Origin: Comamonadaceae bacterium
GTDB lineage: Bacteria > Pseudomonadota > Gammaproteobacteria > Burkholderiales > Burkholderiaceae_C
Assembly: GCA_027491035.1 (NCBI GenBank)
Contig: JAIXWZ010000086.1
Coordinates: 1-35,866 of the forward strand
DNA: 35,866 bases
Reading direction: 5' to 3'
Shown here in pieces: positions 27,651-34,468 of this stretch (position 1 is its first letter; each line of letters opens with the position of its first letter). The notes below the pieces were generated by a model, which had not been told where the DNA came from, did not search any database, and saw only the letters and a program-made list of their open reading frames with translations. The position numbers and the translations under genes are program-made.

Positions 27651-27663
27651 GCGCTGCCATCGA

Positions 27664-27687
27664 GCGGCCGGGGTCGACCCCCGCCGC
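27664..27687. terminator. 24-bp near-perfect palindrome between convergent genes
   Basis: GCGGC-C-GGGGTCGACCCC-C-GCCGC spans 27664-27687; all positions pair except one C·C. It lies between the ends of the dehydrogenase (27650) and BON lipoprotein (27694) genes. It is probably a bidirectional transcription barrier, although there is no T-run. Confidence 0.5.
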
Positions 27688-27693
27688 CTGGCC

Positions 27694-28308
27694 TTACTTA
27701 CCGGCCGCTTGCAGCCGATCGAGCTCTTGCTGGCTGATCGTCTCGAACATGCGCACCACGCGCTGCACGCCGCTGACGGAGCGAGCCGCCTCAGTGGCCT
27801 GCGCCCCTTCTGCGGCGGTGACGCGGCCCATCAGGTAGACCACCGAGCGCTCGGTGGTGACTTTGACCGCCGTGATGGGCACTTTCTTATCGATGAAAGC
27901 GGCCTTGACCTTGCCGGTGATCACCAGATCGGCCGATCGATCACGCAACGAGGCCGAGTTCGCGACAGCCAGATCATTGACCACCGAGGCCACGTTCTGA
28001 ACCGCCTGGACAATGCGCTCGGCCGCCTGCTTGTCCGCGGGGTTGCCCACCTCGCCGGTCAGCAGGGCCTGGCGGTTGTAGGCCGTGACATCGATGCGAA
28101 CACGCGTGCCCAGCTGGTCCCGGATCGCTGACTGGGCCCGCAGCTCGATGCTTTCATCTTCCAGCTGGGTGCCAGCCGTGCGCCGGTCCGACGCCACCAT
28201 GACCGTGCCAGCGGCCCCGGCCAACATCAACGGCGCGCAGGCGCTCAGGGTGCTGGCCACCAAGGCCACGCCCAGTCCGATCTGAATCACACGTTTGAAT
28301 CGCTTCAT
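27694..28308 (-). CDS. BON-domain outer-membrane lipoprotein (DolP/YraP-like)
   Basis: A 204-residue lipoprotein. The signal peptide ends in the lipobox LSAC with lipidated Cys24 and is followed by a Gly/Ala-rich PLMLAGAAGTVMVASDRR. Two BON domains follow (about 48-115 and 122-195), each with the alternating strand pattern ending in GEVGN- and GRVTAAEGAQA-type turns. E. coli DolP (YraP) has the same layout and helps outer-membrane integrity. The diaA-dolP order matches E. coli. AGGAG lies inside the end of the upstream SIS gene, and the two genes overlap by four bases (ATGA), indicating translational coupling. Confidence 0.92.
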   Translation of the reverse strand: MKRFKRVIQIGLGVALVASTLSACAPLMLAGAAGTVMVASDRRTAGTQLEDESIELRAQSAIRDQLGTRVRIDVTAYNRQALLTGEVGNPADKQAAERIVQAVQNVASVVNDLAVANSASLRDRSADLVITGKVKAAFIDKKVPITAVKVTTERSVVYLMGRVTAAEGAQATEAARSVSGVQRVVRMFETISQQELDRLQAAGK

Positions 28309-28904
28309 TGCTGTTTCTCCTGATCACCAAGTAATTGAGTATCCACCCCGTCGCAGATGCAGTGCAGAGCCAGGAGGTGAACCTCCTGAATCCGGGCGGT
28401 GCGTTCATGGGGCACGCTGATGTGCACGTCGGTCTCGCGCAGCACCTGTCCGATCTTGCCGCCGCCCTTGCCCGTCAGGGCCACCACCACCATGTCGCGC
28501 TCGTGCGCCGACTCGATGGCGGCCAGCACATTGGCCGAATTGCCGCTGGTGCTGATGGCCAGCAGCACATCGCCGGCACCGCCCAAGGCGCGCACCTGCT
28601 TGGCAAAGATCACGTTGAAGTCGTAGTCGTTGGCGATCGCCGTCAAGATGGAGCTGTCGGTGGTCAGGGCAATGGCCGCCAACTCAGGCCGCTCGCGCTC
28701 GTAGCGGCCCACGAACTCCGCCGCAAAGTGCTGGGCATCGGCCGCCGAGCCGCCGTTGCCGCAGGCGAGCACCTTGCCGCCACTGGTGACGCTGGCCAAA
28801 ATCGCCTGCACCGCAGCGGCGATCGGCTTGGACAACAACTGCGCGGCCTGGTACTTGAGGTCGGCGCTGTCGATAAATTGCTGCTCTATGCGTTGCTCAA
28901 ACAT
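28305..28904 (-). CDS. diaA: SIS-domain protein, DiaA/GmhA (phosphoheptose isomerase) family
   Basis: A 199-residue single-SIS-domain protein. The phosphosugar-binding motifs are CGNGGSAADAQHFAAEFVGRY and LLAISTSGNSANVLAAI. The His and Glu of AQHFAAEF and the Gln and His of RIQEVHLLALH match the metal and catalytic positions of GmhA (sedoheptulose-7-phosphate isomerase), so isomerase activity is possible. The yraN-diaA-dolP order matches E. coli, where DiaA binds DnaA and times replication initiation. I favour DiaA by context; similarity alone does not separate the two. The ATG at 28904 is preferred to a TTG at 28913. Confidence 0.88.
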   Translation of the reverse strand: MFEQRIEQQFIDSADLKYQAAQLLSKPIAAAVQAILASVTSGGKVLACGNGGSAADAQHFAAEFVGRYERERPELAAIALTTDSSILTAIANDYDFNVIFAKQVRALGGAGDVLLAISTSGNSANVLAAIESAHERDMVVVALTGKGGGKIGQVLRETDVHISVPHERTARIQEVHLLALHCICDGVDTQLLGDQEKQQ

Positions 28905-28930
28905 GGCTGGCAATCATACCGGCTTCGACA

Positions 28931-28966
28931 CCCCCTTCAATGCCCCCTTCAATGCCCCATTTGATG
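28931..28966. repeat. 12-bp tandem repeat, three copies
   Basis: CCCCCTTCAATG is present twice exactly (28931-28942, 28943-28954) and a third time degenerated to CCCCATTTGATG (28955-28966). It lies between the yraN stop and the diaA start, so it is in the diaA leader. On the minus strand it reads CATTGAAGGGGG. Confidence 0.85.
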
Positions 28967-28983
28967 CCCGGCATGGATCCGGG

Positions 28984-29457
28984 TCAAAAAGCCTCGAAAG
29001 CGCCCTTGAGCCAGGTGAGCCTGGCGCCGCCCTGGTTGATCGAGCTGTCGACCACGCCATCGATCGCGCCGTCAATCAACACCACATCGAAGCGGCAAGG
29101 CGGCACGCTCGTCAGGCGGGCCAGGTAATGGCGAGCCGCATAGACGATGCGTCTTTGCTTGATCGCGCCGATGCTTGCGCCAGCGCCGCCGTGGCCCTTT
29201 GCGCTGCGCTGGCGAACCTCGACAAAGACCAGCGTGCCGTCGGGTTCGCGCATGATCAGATCGATCTCGCCGCCGCCGCGGCCGGGCGTGCGAAAATTCG
29301 ATTCGAGCCAGCGCAGGCCGCGTTGCTGCAGATGCGCGCGGGCAAGGGCCTCGGCCCGATCGCCGCGACCCTTGGTGGTGGTCGGCCCGCTGCTCGATGA
29401 GCTCAGCCGGCCCGCTGATGGACCAGGCTGCTGACCGGACTTTTGCATTGAACCCAT
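28984..29457 (-). CDS. YraN family (UPF0102) endonuclease-like protein
   Basis: A protein of about 157 residues; the UPF0102 core starts at GRGDRAEALARAHLQQRGLRWLESNFRTPGRGGGEIDLIMREPDGTLVFVEVRQRS. The GEIDLI...VFVEVR pattern is the restriction-endonuclease-like D-x(n)-E-x-K-type active site, with Arg where many relatives have Lys. The biochemical role is unproven. The first 28 or so residues before the core are Ser/Gly-rich and poorly conserved. I chose the ATG at 29457, preceded by AGGT; an ATG at 29448 is nearly as good. Either start overlaps the divergent rsmI 5' end. Confidence 0.87.
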   Translation of the reverse strand: MGSMQKSGQQPGPSAGRLSSSSSGPTTTKGRGDRAEALARAHLQQRGLRWLESNFRTPGRGGGEIDLIMREPDGTLVFVEVRQRSAKGHGGAGASIGAIKQRRIVYAARHYLARLTSVPPCRFDVVLIDGAIDGVVDSSINQGGARLTWLKGAFEAF

Positions 29458-30341
29458 CTTTCGACCTGGCGCGGGAGGCCGCCCGCAACGCCGCCGGCTT
29501 GCAACACCATCCCACAGGCGCACTGTACGTGGTCGCCACCCCCATCGGCAACCTGGCCGACATCAGCCTGCGCGCCCTGCACGTGCTCGGCCTGGTCGAT
29601 GCGATTGCCTGCGAAGACACCCGCCACACGCAAGCCATGCTGCGCCATTACGGCATCGAGCGCCCCCTGCTGGCCGTGCACCAGCACAATGAGGCCCAAG
29701 CCGCACTGGAGGTGGTCAGGCGTCTGCAGAGCGGCCAACGCGTGGCCTGTGTCAGTGATGCAGGCACCCCTGCCATCAGCGATCCGGGGGCGCGCTTGGT
29801 GGCGACGGTGCGCCAGGCCGGCTTGGGCGTGGTGCCGCTGCCCGGGGCCAGCAGTCTGAGCACGGTGCTCAGCGTGGCCGGGCTGGGCATCGAAGGGCCC
29901 GTTGTTTTTGCGGGCTTCTTGCCCACCAAATCTAGCGAGCGCGAGCACCGGCTTGCGCAGCTGGCCCACGCGGGGCACGCCGTGGTCCTGCTCGAGGCGC
30001 CGCACCGGATCGAGGCCCTGGCCGCCCAACTGGCTGGCCTGGGCGATCGCGCCGTCACGGTTGGCCGTGAATTGACCAAGCAGTTCGAGCAGATCGTGAC
30101 CCTGCCCGCGGCGCAATTGCCGCACTGGCTGGGCCAGGATGCGCAGCGCACCCGAGGCGAATTTGCGCTGGTGCTGCATCCGCAGCCGCAGCAAGTGGAC
30201 CCCTGGCCAGAGCATGAACGCGTGCTCACAGCCCTGCTCGAGCATGTGCCGTTGAAGACGGCGGTGCAACTGGCCGCACAGATCACCGGGGCGCCTCGCA
30301 ACGAGCTGTACGAACGGGCGCTGCGCCTGAGGCCGTCGTGA
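29418..30341 (+). CDS. rsmI: 16S rRNA (cytidine-1402-2'-O)-methyltransferase RsmI
   Basis: A tetrapyrrole-methylase-fold enzyme that adds the 2'-O methyl group to C1402 of 16S rRNA using SAM. Family motifs are GALYVVATPIGNLADISLRAL, DAIACEDTRHTQAMLRHYGI, CVSDAGTPAISDPGARLV, VVPLPGASSLSTVLSVAGL and FAGFLPTKSSEREHRL. The ATG at 29418 gives 307 residues; a TTG at 29448 gives an N-terminus (NPSFDLAREAARNAAG) that fits the conserved part better. The gene is divergent from yraN, with overlapping 5' ends. Its stop overlaps the GTG start of the efflux gene. Confidence 0.9.
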   Translation: MDQAADRTFALNPSFDLAREAARNAAGLQHHPTGALYVVATPIGNLADISLRALHVLGLVDAIACEDTRHTQAMLRHYGIERPLLAVHQHNEAQAALEVVRRLQSGQRVACVSDAGTPAISDPGARLVATVRQAGLGVVPLPGASSLSTVLSVAGLGIEGPVVFAGFLPTKSSEREHRLAQLAHAGHAVVLLEAPHRIEALAAQLAGLGDRAVTVGRELTKQFEQIVTLPAAQLPHWLGQDAQRTRGEFALVLHPQPQQVDPWPEHERVLTALLEHVPLKTAVQLAAQITGAPRNELYERALRLRPS

Positions 30342-31582
30342 ACCCGAACGCGTCGCAGCTGTGGCGCGCGCCCATGTGGGCCCTGGCCCTGTTGCTGGCC
30401 CTGCTGAGCATGCTCGCGCCGTTTGCGGTTGACACCTACCTGCCGGCCTTCACGGGTATCGCGCAAAGCCTCGATGCCAGCGCCGTGCAAATGCAGCAAA
30501 CCCTTTCGAGCTACCTGTTCGGCTACGCCTTCATGAACCTGTTTCACGGCGCCCTGTCCGACAGCGTGGGGCGCAGGCCCGTGATCCTGGCGGGCACGGC
30601 GCTGTTTGCGCTGGCCTCGGCCGGCTGCGCGCTGTCCGAGAGCATCGGCGCTTTGGTCACCTTTCGCGCGCTGCAAGGCATGAGCACGGGCGCGGGGGTG
30701 GTGGTGTCAAGAGCCATCATCCGGGACATGTTCCCGCCGGCGCAGGCGCAAAAGGTGATGAGTCAGGTGACGATTTACTTTGGCATCGCGCCGGCCGTGG
30801 CGCCCATCATCGGCGGCTGGCTCTTTGTGCACATCGGCTGGCACAGCATCTTCTGGCTGCTCACGGCCTTGGGCCTGGCTCTGCTGCTGGCGGTCTACAA
30901 GCTGCTGCCCGAGACGCTGCATGTGCAGCAGCGGCAATCCTTTGCACCGGGCCATCTGCTGCGCGGCTACTGGCAGCTGGCCTCGAGTCCACGCTTTTTG
31001 CTGCTGGCCCTGGCCAGTGGGATTCCGTTCAACGGCATGTTTTTGTACGTGCTTTCGGCACCAGCCTTTTTGGGCGACTTGCTGGCCCTGGCACCGACCC
31101 AGTTTTTCTGGTTCTTTGTGCTCAACATCGGCGGCATCATGGCCGGCGCCTGGCTCAGCGGGCACCAGGCCGGCAAATGGCCGCCCAAACGCCAGATTCG
31201 GCATGGCTTTGTCATCATGCTGGTCAGCGGCGCCGTGAACCTGCTGGCCAATGGACTGTGGCCGGCCCATGCCAGTTGGGCCTTGCTGCCCATTGCCGTC
31301 TTCTCGTTCGGCTGGGCGCTGGTGGTGCCAGTGGTGACCTTGCTGCTGCTCGATCTGCACCCCGACCGCCGCGGCATGGCCTCATCGCTGCAAGCCGTGA
31401 TCGGCGCACTGTCCAACGGCATCGTCGCCGGTGCGCTGGCCCCGCTCGTCATGCATTCGGCACTCCTGCTGGCCTTGGCCAGCTTGGCCATGCTGGGCAT
31501 CGGGTTGCTGGCCTGGCTCTATTTGCATCGGCGCTGGCCGGAACTCGGTCGCCACGCGCAAGAGTTGCGACCGGCGCCTTGA
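30338..31582 (+). CDS. Bcr/CflA family multidrug efflux MFS transporter
   Basis: A 414-residue, 12-helix drug:proton antiporter. PFAVDTYLPAFTGIAQSLDAS in helix 1 and its following loop is the Bcr/CflA signature. GALSDSVGRRPVILAG is the MFS motif A, and FRALQGMSTGAGVVVSRAIIRDMF corresponds to motif B with its conserved Arg. IAPAVAPIIGGWL is motif C of exporters. The start is GTG at 30338, overlapping the rsmI stop (GTGA), so translation is probably coupled. The substrate is not predictable; bicyclomycin, chloramphenicol and sulfathiazole are known for family members. Confidence 0.92.
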   Translation: MNPNASQLWRAPMWALALLLALLSMLAPFAVDTYLPAFTGIAQSLDASAVQMQQTLSSYLFGYAFMNLFHGALSDSVGRRPVILAGTALFALASAGCALSESIGALVTFRALQGMSTGAGVVVSRAIIRDMFPPAQAQKVMSQVTIYFGIAPAVAPIIGGWLFVHIGWHSIFWLLTALGLALLLAVYKLLPETLHVQQRQSFAPGHLLRGYWQLASSPRFLLLALASGIPFNGMFLYVLSAPAFLGDLLALAPTQFFWFFVLNIGGIMAGAWLSGHQAGKWPPKRQIRHGFVIMLVSGAVNLLANGLWPAHASWALLPIAVFSFGWALVVPVVTLLLLDLHPDRRGMASSLQAVIGALSNGIVAGALAPLVMHSALLLALASLAMLGIGLLAWLYLHRRWPELGRHAQELRPAP

Positions 31583-31616
31583 CCCAACACGCCGGACGCA
31601 ACCCTAAAGGGCCCGC

Positions 31617-32126
31617 TCACGGAGGCTGACCGACTCGCAGTTGGCGGCGGTAATCCCAGGGCGCTTGCGGGCTGGCATCACGCCACAGACCCAAGCGCTC
31701 GGCCTGAGCCCCCTGCTCGGCCGCCGCATAGCGCTGCCGGTCAGCGGGCGTTTGCTCGGTCTCGTACTGCTTGTAATGCCAGGCCAGGCCGCGGCGCAAT
31801 TGCTCAAGGTTGGCGTCGCGCCCGCCGATATGGATGGTGCCCACCCGCCTCCCATAGCGATCGACCTTGTCGTAAACCACCTCGACCGACTGACCGGCCA
31901 CCAACTCGATCAGCGACTGGCGCGACCGGTCACCATAGGGCTGGCGGCTCTCTGGTGCATCAATGCCGGCCAAACGGATCTTGTGGGTCTGCTCGCTGCC
32001 ATCCCTGAGGGTCACCGTGTCACCGTCGGAGACGGCAACCACCACGCCCAGCAGCGTCTCGGCGCGCACCGAGGGGGCGATAAGCAGCGCCAAAAACAGG
32101 CCCGCTGTGGCGAACGCGCGCAGCAT
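31617..32126 (-). CDS. secreted thermonuclease (SNase-like) family protein
   Basis: A 169-residue exported protein with a signal peptide (MLRAFATAGLFLALLIAPSVRA, cleavage near residue 22). The OB-fold of staphylococcal nuclease follows. The catalytic residues appear intact: R51 (HKIRLAGID), E59 (DAPES) and R93 (DRYGRRVG), with the calcium-binding aspartates in SDGDT and GID. NLEQLRRGLAWHYKQY and AEQGAQAERLGLWRD complete the family pattern. It would act on DNA/RNA outside the inner membrane. It is convergent with the efflux gene. A promoter match lies at 32241-32269. The start is set by the signal peptide; longer in-frame starts exist. Confidence 0.92.
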   Translation of the reverse strand: MLRAFATAGLFLALLIAPSVRAETLLGVVVAVSDGDTVTLRDGSEQTHKIRLAGIDAPESRQPYGDRSRQSLIELVAGQSVEVVYDKVDRYGRRVGTIHIGGRDANLEQLRRGLAWHYKQYETEQTPADRQRYAAAEQGAQAERLGLWRDASPQAPWDYRRQLRVGQPP

Positions 32127-32191
32127 CTCCCGGGACTTGGAGGCGTGCGCGCCGAGCGGCGATCGAAAGATCAGTCTTAAGGAGGCAAGAC

Positions 32192-32350
32192 GTGACACAA
32201 GCAGACCGGGCGAACGCCCAAGTGCAAACAAAGGTCACGAATAGTATTCAAAACATTAACTTAAGACAAGTTGGCTCAGGCTCGAGTGGCCCGTCGCCCG
32301 GGCGGGCGGTGAGGTCTCAACGCATCACAGCCGAGGCCATAGCGGCATAG
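32192..32350 (+). CDS. possible small ORF (52 aa) with strong ribosome binding site
   Basis: TTAAGGAGG (32177-32185) is followed after 6 bp by GTG (32192), opening a 52-codon frame that ends at TAG (32348-32350). The product starts VTQADRANAQVQTKVTN and has no membrane segment or known domain. The 3' part runs antisense into the end of the sbtA gene. The Shine-Dalgarno is among the best in the window, but the product is unfamiliar and coding status is unproven. It may be chance sequence in the divergent thermonuclease leader. Confidence 0.3.
   Translation: MTQADRANAQVQTKVTNSIQNINLRQVGSGSSGPSPGRAVRSQRITAEAIAA
32241..32269 (-). promoter_or_regulatory. sigma-70-like promoter of the thermonuclease gene
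   Basis: On the minus strand TTGTCT (complement of 32264-32269) and TACTAT (complement of 32241-32246) are spaced by exactly 17 bp in an AT-rich patch. The inferred start near 32234 gives a leader of about 108 nt before the ATG at 32126. Confidence 0.55.
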
Positions 32351-33303
32351 GTGGGAATGCCCAGCAAAATATTGAGCGGGAACGTCAAACCCAGGGACAA
32401 GCCGAAATACAGTGAAGGGTTGGCCTGCGGGATGGCATGACGCAAGACGGCAGGCACCGCAATATAGGAAGCGCTGGCCGCCAGCACCATCAGCAGCACG
32501 GTGTCACCCAGCGGCAGCCCGACCAGGCGCGCCAGCATCAGCGCCAAGCTCGCATGCACCACCGGCGCGATGACGGCGTAAGCGAGCAGCCAGGGCGACT
32601 GGCCCCGCACCTGCGGCAAATTGCGCGCCGCCAGCAGCCCCATGTCAAGCAGGAAGAAGGCCAGCATGCCTTTGAAGAGATCGCCGGAGAAAGGCTGCAT
32701 CGCCTGCCGCCCGGACTCGCCCGTGATCAAGCCCACCAGCATAGAGCCCAAGAGCAGCAATTGAGCCCCTTCGGTGAAGGACTCGTGCAACACCTTGCGC
32801 ATGGACAGGCCCGGTGCGCCAGCGCCCGCAGGAGCGCCATGGCCGCCAGCGGCCTCGCGCTGGCGCAGCGAATTGGCAAAAAGCACCGCCAAGATGATGG
32901 CCGGTGACTCCATCAAGGCCATCGCAGCCGCCATATGCCCCCCATAGGCGATGCCCTGGGTCTCTAGAAACTGAACCGCGGTCAGAAAGGTCACGGCGCT
33001 GACCGAGCCGTAGGTCGCAGCCAAGGCCGCCGCGTCATAAGGGCCCACCCAAAGACGAAGCAGCCGCAGCGCCAGGACAGGCACGACAACAGCCAGGGCC
33101 AGGGCGCACAGCAAGCCGCCCACCACATGTTCGGTCAGGCCCGACTCGGCCAAGGCAAAGCCGCCCTTGAGGCCCAGCGCCATCAACAGGTAGAGCGAGA
33201 GAAAGCGCGAGATCGGCGTGGGGATCTCGAGGTTGGACTTGAGGGCGCCGGCAAAGGCGCCAAAGGCGAAGAAAAGAATGGCCGGATCGAGCAGGTTGTT
33301 CAT
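32317..33303 (-). CDS. sbtA: SbtA-family sodium-dependent bicarbonate transporter
   Basis: A 328-residue membrane protein of the SbtA (DUF897) family, with about 10 hydrophobic segments. MNNLLDPAILFFAFGAFAGALKSNLEIPTPISRFLSLYLLMALGLKGG matches the conserved N-terminal half. YGSVSAVTFLTAVQFLE and MALMESPAIILAVLFA are also typical, as is the repeat-like ASASYIAVPAVLRHAIPQANPSLYFGLSLGLTFPLNI. A central cytoplasmic loop (about 143-162, Gly/Ala-rich) separates the two halves. Cyanobacterial SbtA imports bicarbonate with sodium; betaproteobacterial relatives are less studied. No SbtB PII-like partner or RuBisCO gene lies in the window. The divergent LysR gene 87 bp away is its likely regulator. Confidence 0.9.
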   Translation of the reverse strand: MNNLLDPAILFFAFGAFAGALKSNLEIPTPISRFLSLYLLMALGLKGGFALAESGLTEHVVGGLLCALALAVVVPVLALRLLRLWVGPYDAAALAATYGSVSAVTFLTAVQFLETQGIAYGGHMAAAMALMESPAIILAVLFANSLRQREAAGGHGAPAGAGAPGLSMRKVLHESFTEGAQLLLLGSMLVGLITGESGRQAMQPFSGDLFKGMLAFFLLDMGLLAARNLPQVRGQSPWLLAYAVIAPVVHASLALMLARLVGLPLGDTVLLMVLAASASYIAVPAVLRHAIPQANPSLYFGLSLGLTFPLNILLGIPTYAAMASAVMR

Positions 33304-33325
33304 AGAGGTCAGCTTTCGGTCGGGG

Positions 33326-33354
33326 ATCTTATGGAATCAGAAAACATTTGTAAA
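33326..33354 (-). promoter_or_regulatory. sigma-70-like promoter of sbtA
   Basis: On the minus strand TTTACA (complement of 33349-33354) and TAAGAT (complement of 33326-33331) are spaced by exactly 17 bp. The inferred start is near 33319, giving a leader of about 16 nt before the sbtA ATG. Confidence 0.6.
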
Positions 33355-33382
33355 ATCGATATTTAGGCATGGTTCCATCGAT
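33355..33382. promoter_or_regulatory. paired ATCGAT sites, candidate LysR-type operator
   Basis: ATCGAT occurs at 33355-33360 and 33377-33382, 22 bp apart (two helical turns), between the divergent sbtA and LysR genes. The first lies within the inverted repeat-like TAAAATCGATATTTA (33351-33365) directly next to the sbtA -35. Relative to the inferred sbtA start the sites centre near -38 and -60, close to usual LysR activation and recognition sites. Confidence 0.45.
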
Positions 33383-33390
33383 AAAAATCT

Positions 33391-34290
33391 ATGAATGTGA
33401 CGTTCAGACAGTTGCGCCTTTTCCTGGCGCTGGCCGAAACCGGATCGGTCAGTGGCGCGGCCCGGGTGATGCACGTGACGCAACCGACTGCCTCCATGCA
33501 GCTGCGCGAGGTGACACGGGCCGTGGGACTGCCGCTGTACGAGGTCATTTCCCGGCGCGTGCACCTGACCGAGGCCGGTATCGCGCTGGCTCGCACCGCT
33601 CGCGCCATGGTCGGCGAGTGGGAGTCGCTGACGCAAACAGTCGATGGGCTCAAGGGGCTGACGCGAGGACGCCTGCGGCTGGCGGTGGTGAGCACCGCGC
33701 AGTACTTCATTCCGCGGCTGTTGGGGCGCTTTTGCGCCAGTCACCCTGACGTCGATGTCGCGCTGCAAGTGCTCAACCGCGACGGGGTGCTCGCACGCAT
33801 GCGCGACAACCTCGATGAGCTCTACATCATGTCCATGCCACCGAGCGACATCGAGCTGGAGGACCGGGTTTTCATGAGCAACCCGCTGGTGGTGATCGCA
33901 TCGACCGGCCACCGGCTGGCCCAGCGCAAGACGCTCACGCTGCGCGATCTGCGCGAGGACCGGTTCATCTTGCGCGAACGCGGCTCGGGCACGCGCATGG
34001 CGGCCGACGCGCACTTCAAGGGCGCCAAGTTCACCGCGCAGGTGAGGCTGGAGTTGGGCAGCAACGAAGCTATTCGGGAAGCCGTCGCGGCAGGGCTGGG
34101 GGTCTCGGTGGTGTCCAGGCATGCCCTGGGCCAGCGCCCGGCCACCCAGCACGGGGTGACGGTGCTGCCCGTTGAAGGCTTTCCGGTGCCCTCACAGTGG
34201 CACATTGTGTGGCCCAAAGGCAAACGGCTCTCACCTGTGGCGCAGGTCTTCGGCGAGCACTTGCAGGCGCAGGCCAAATCGTGGGCCTGA
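33391..34290 (+). CDS. LysR family transcriptional regulator (CbbR/CmpR-like), likely regulator of sbtA
   Basis: A 299-residue LysR-type regulator. The N-terminal winged helix-turn-helix is MNVTFRQLRLFLALAETGSVSGAARVMHVTQPTASMQLREV (residues 1-60). The effector domain begins near 90 (GRLRLAVVSTAQYFIPRLLGRF), and this segment resembles CbbR/CmpR-type regulators of carbon fixation and bicarbonate uptake. FILRERGSGTRMAADAHF and NEAIREAVAAGLGVSVVSRHAL are also typical. It is divergent from sbtA, the usual arrangement for a LysR regulator and its target. No clear Shine-Dalgarno is visible. Confidence 0.91.
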   Translation: MNVTFRQLRLFLALAETGSVSGAARVMHVTQPTASMQLREVTRAVGLPLYEVISRRVHLTEAGIALARTARAMVGEWESLTQTVDGLKGLTRGRLRLAVVSTAQYFIPRLLGRFCASHPDVDVALQVLNRDGVLARMRDNLDELYIMSMPPSDIELEDRVFMSNPLVVIASTGHRLAQRKTLTLRDLREDRFILRERGSGTRMAADAHFKGAKFTAQVRLELGSNEAIREAVAAGLGVSVVSRHALGQRPATQHGVTVLPVEGFPVPSQWHIVWPKGKRLSPVAQVFGEHLQAQAKSWA

Positions 34291-34308
34291 AGCGGCGTCG
34301 TAGGCTGC

Positions 34309-34384
34309 TGGCGCGGCTGGCTGGAATCGAACCAGCGACCCTTGGCTTCGGAGGCCAATACTCTATCCACTGAGCTACGCCAGT
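34309..34384 (-). tRNA. tRNA-Arg (anticodon CCG), acceptor stem mismatched
   Basis: On the minus strand the D arm (TAGCTCAGTGGATAGAGT), anticodon arm (TTGGC-CTCCGAA-GCCAA, anticodon CCG) and T arm (GCTGG-TTCGATT-CCAGC) are all correct. Directly after the T stem come seven bases CAGCCGC, discriminator G and encoded CCA, as expected for a tRNA-Arg 3' end. The seven bases before the D arm are ACTGGCG, which do not pair with CAGCCGC. They would pair six of seven with CGCCAGC six bases further on. The gene may be a hybrid made by the neighbouring integrase, or may have a 3' insertion. The ends are therefore approximate. Confidence 0.8.
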
Positions 34385-34468
34385 TTTAGCATGTGAATCA
34401 ACAAGTTACCGACAGAACGCTTTCACGAACAAGGCTGCTGACCACCTCCTGACCACCGGAGGTTATGT

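Noticed and set aside
34306..34313. CGCCAG as the true tRNA acceptor 3' strand.
   Set aside because: It would leave six extra bases after the T stem, whereas CAGCCGC-G-CCA sits in exact register with an encoded CCA. It is kept only as an alternative explanation.
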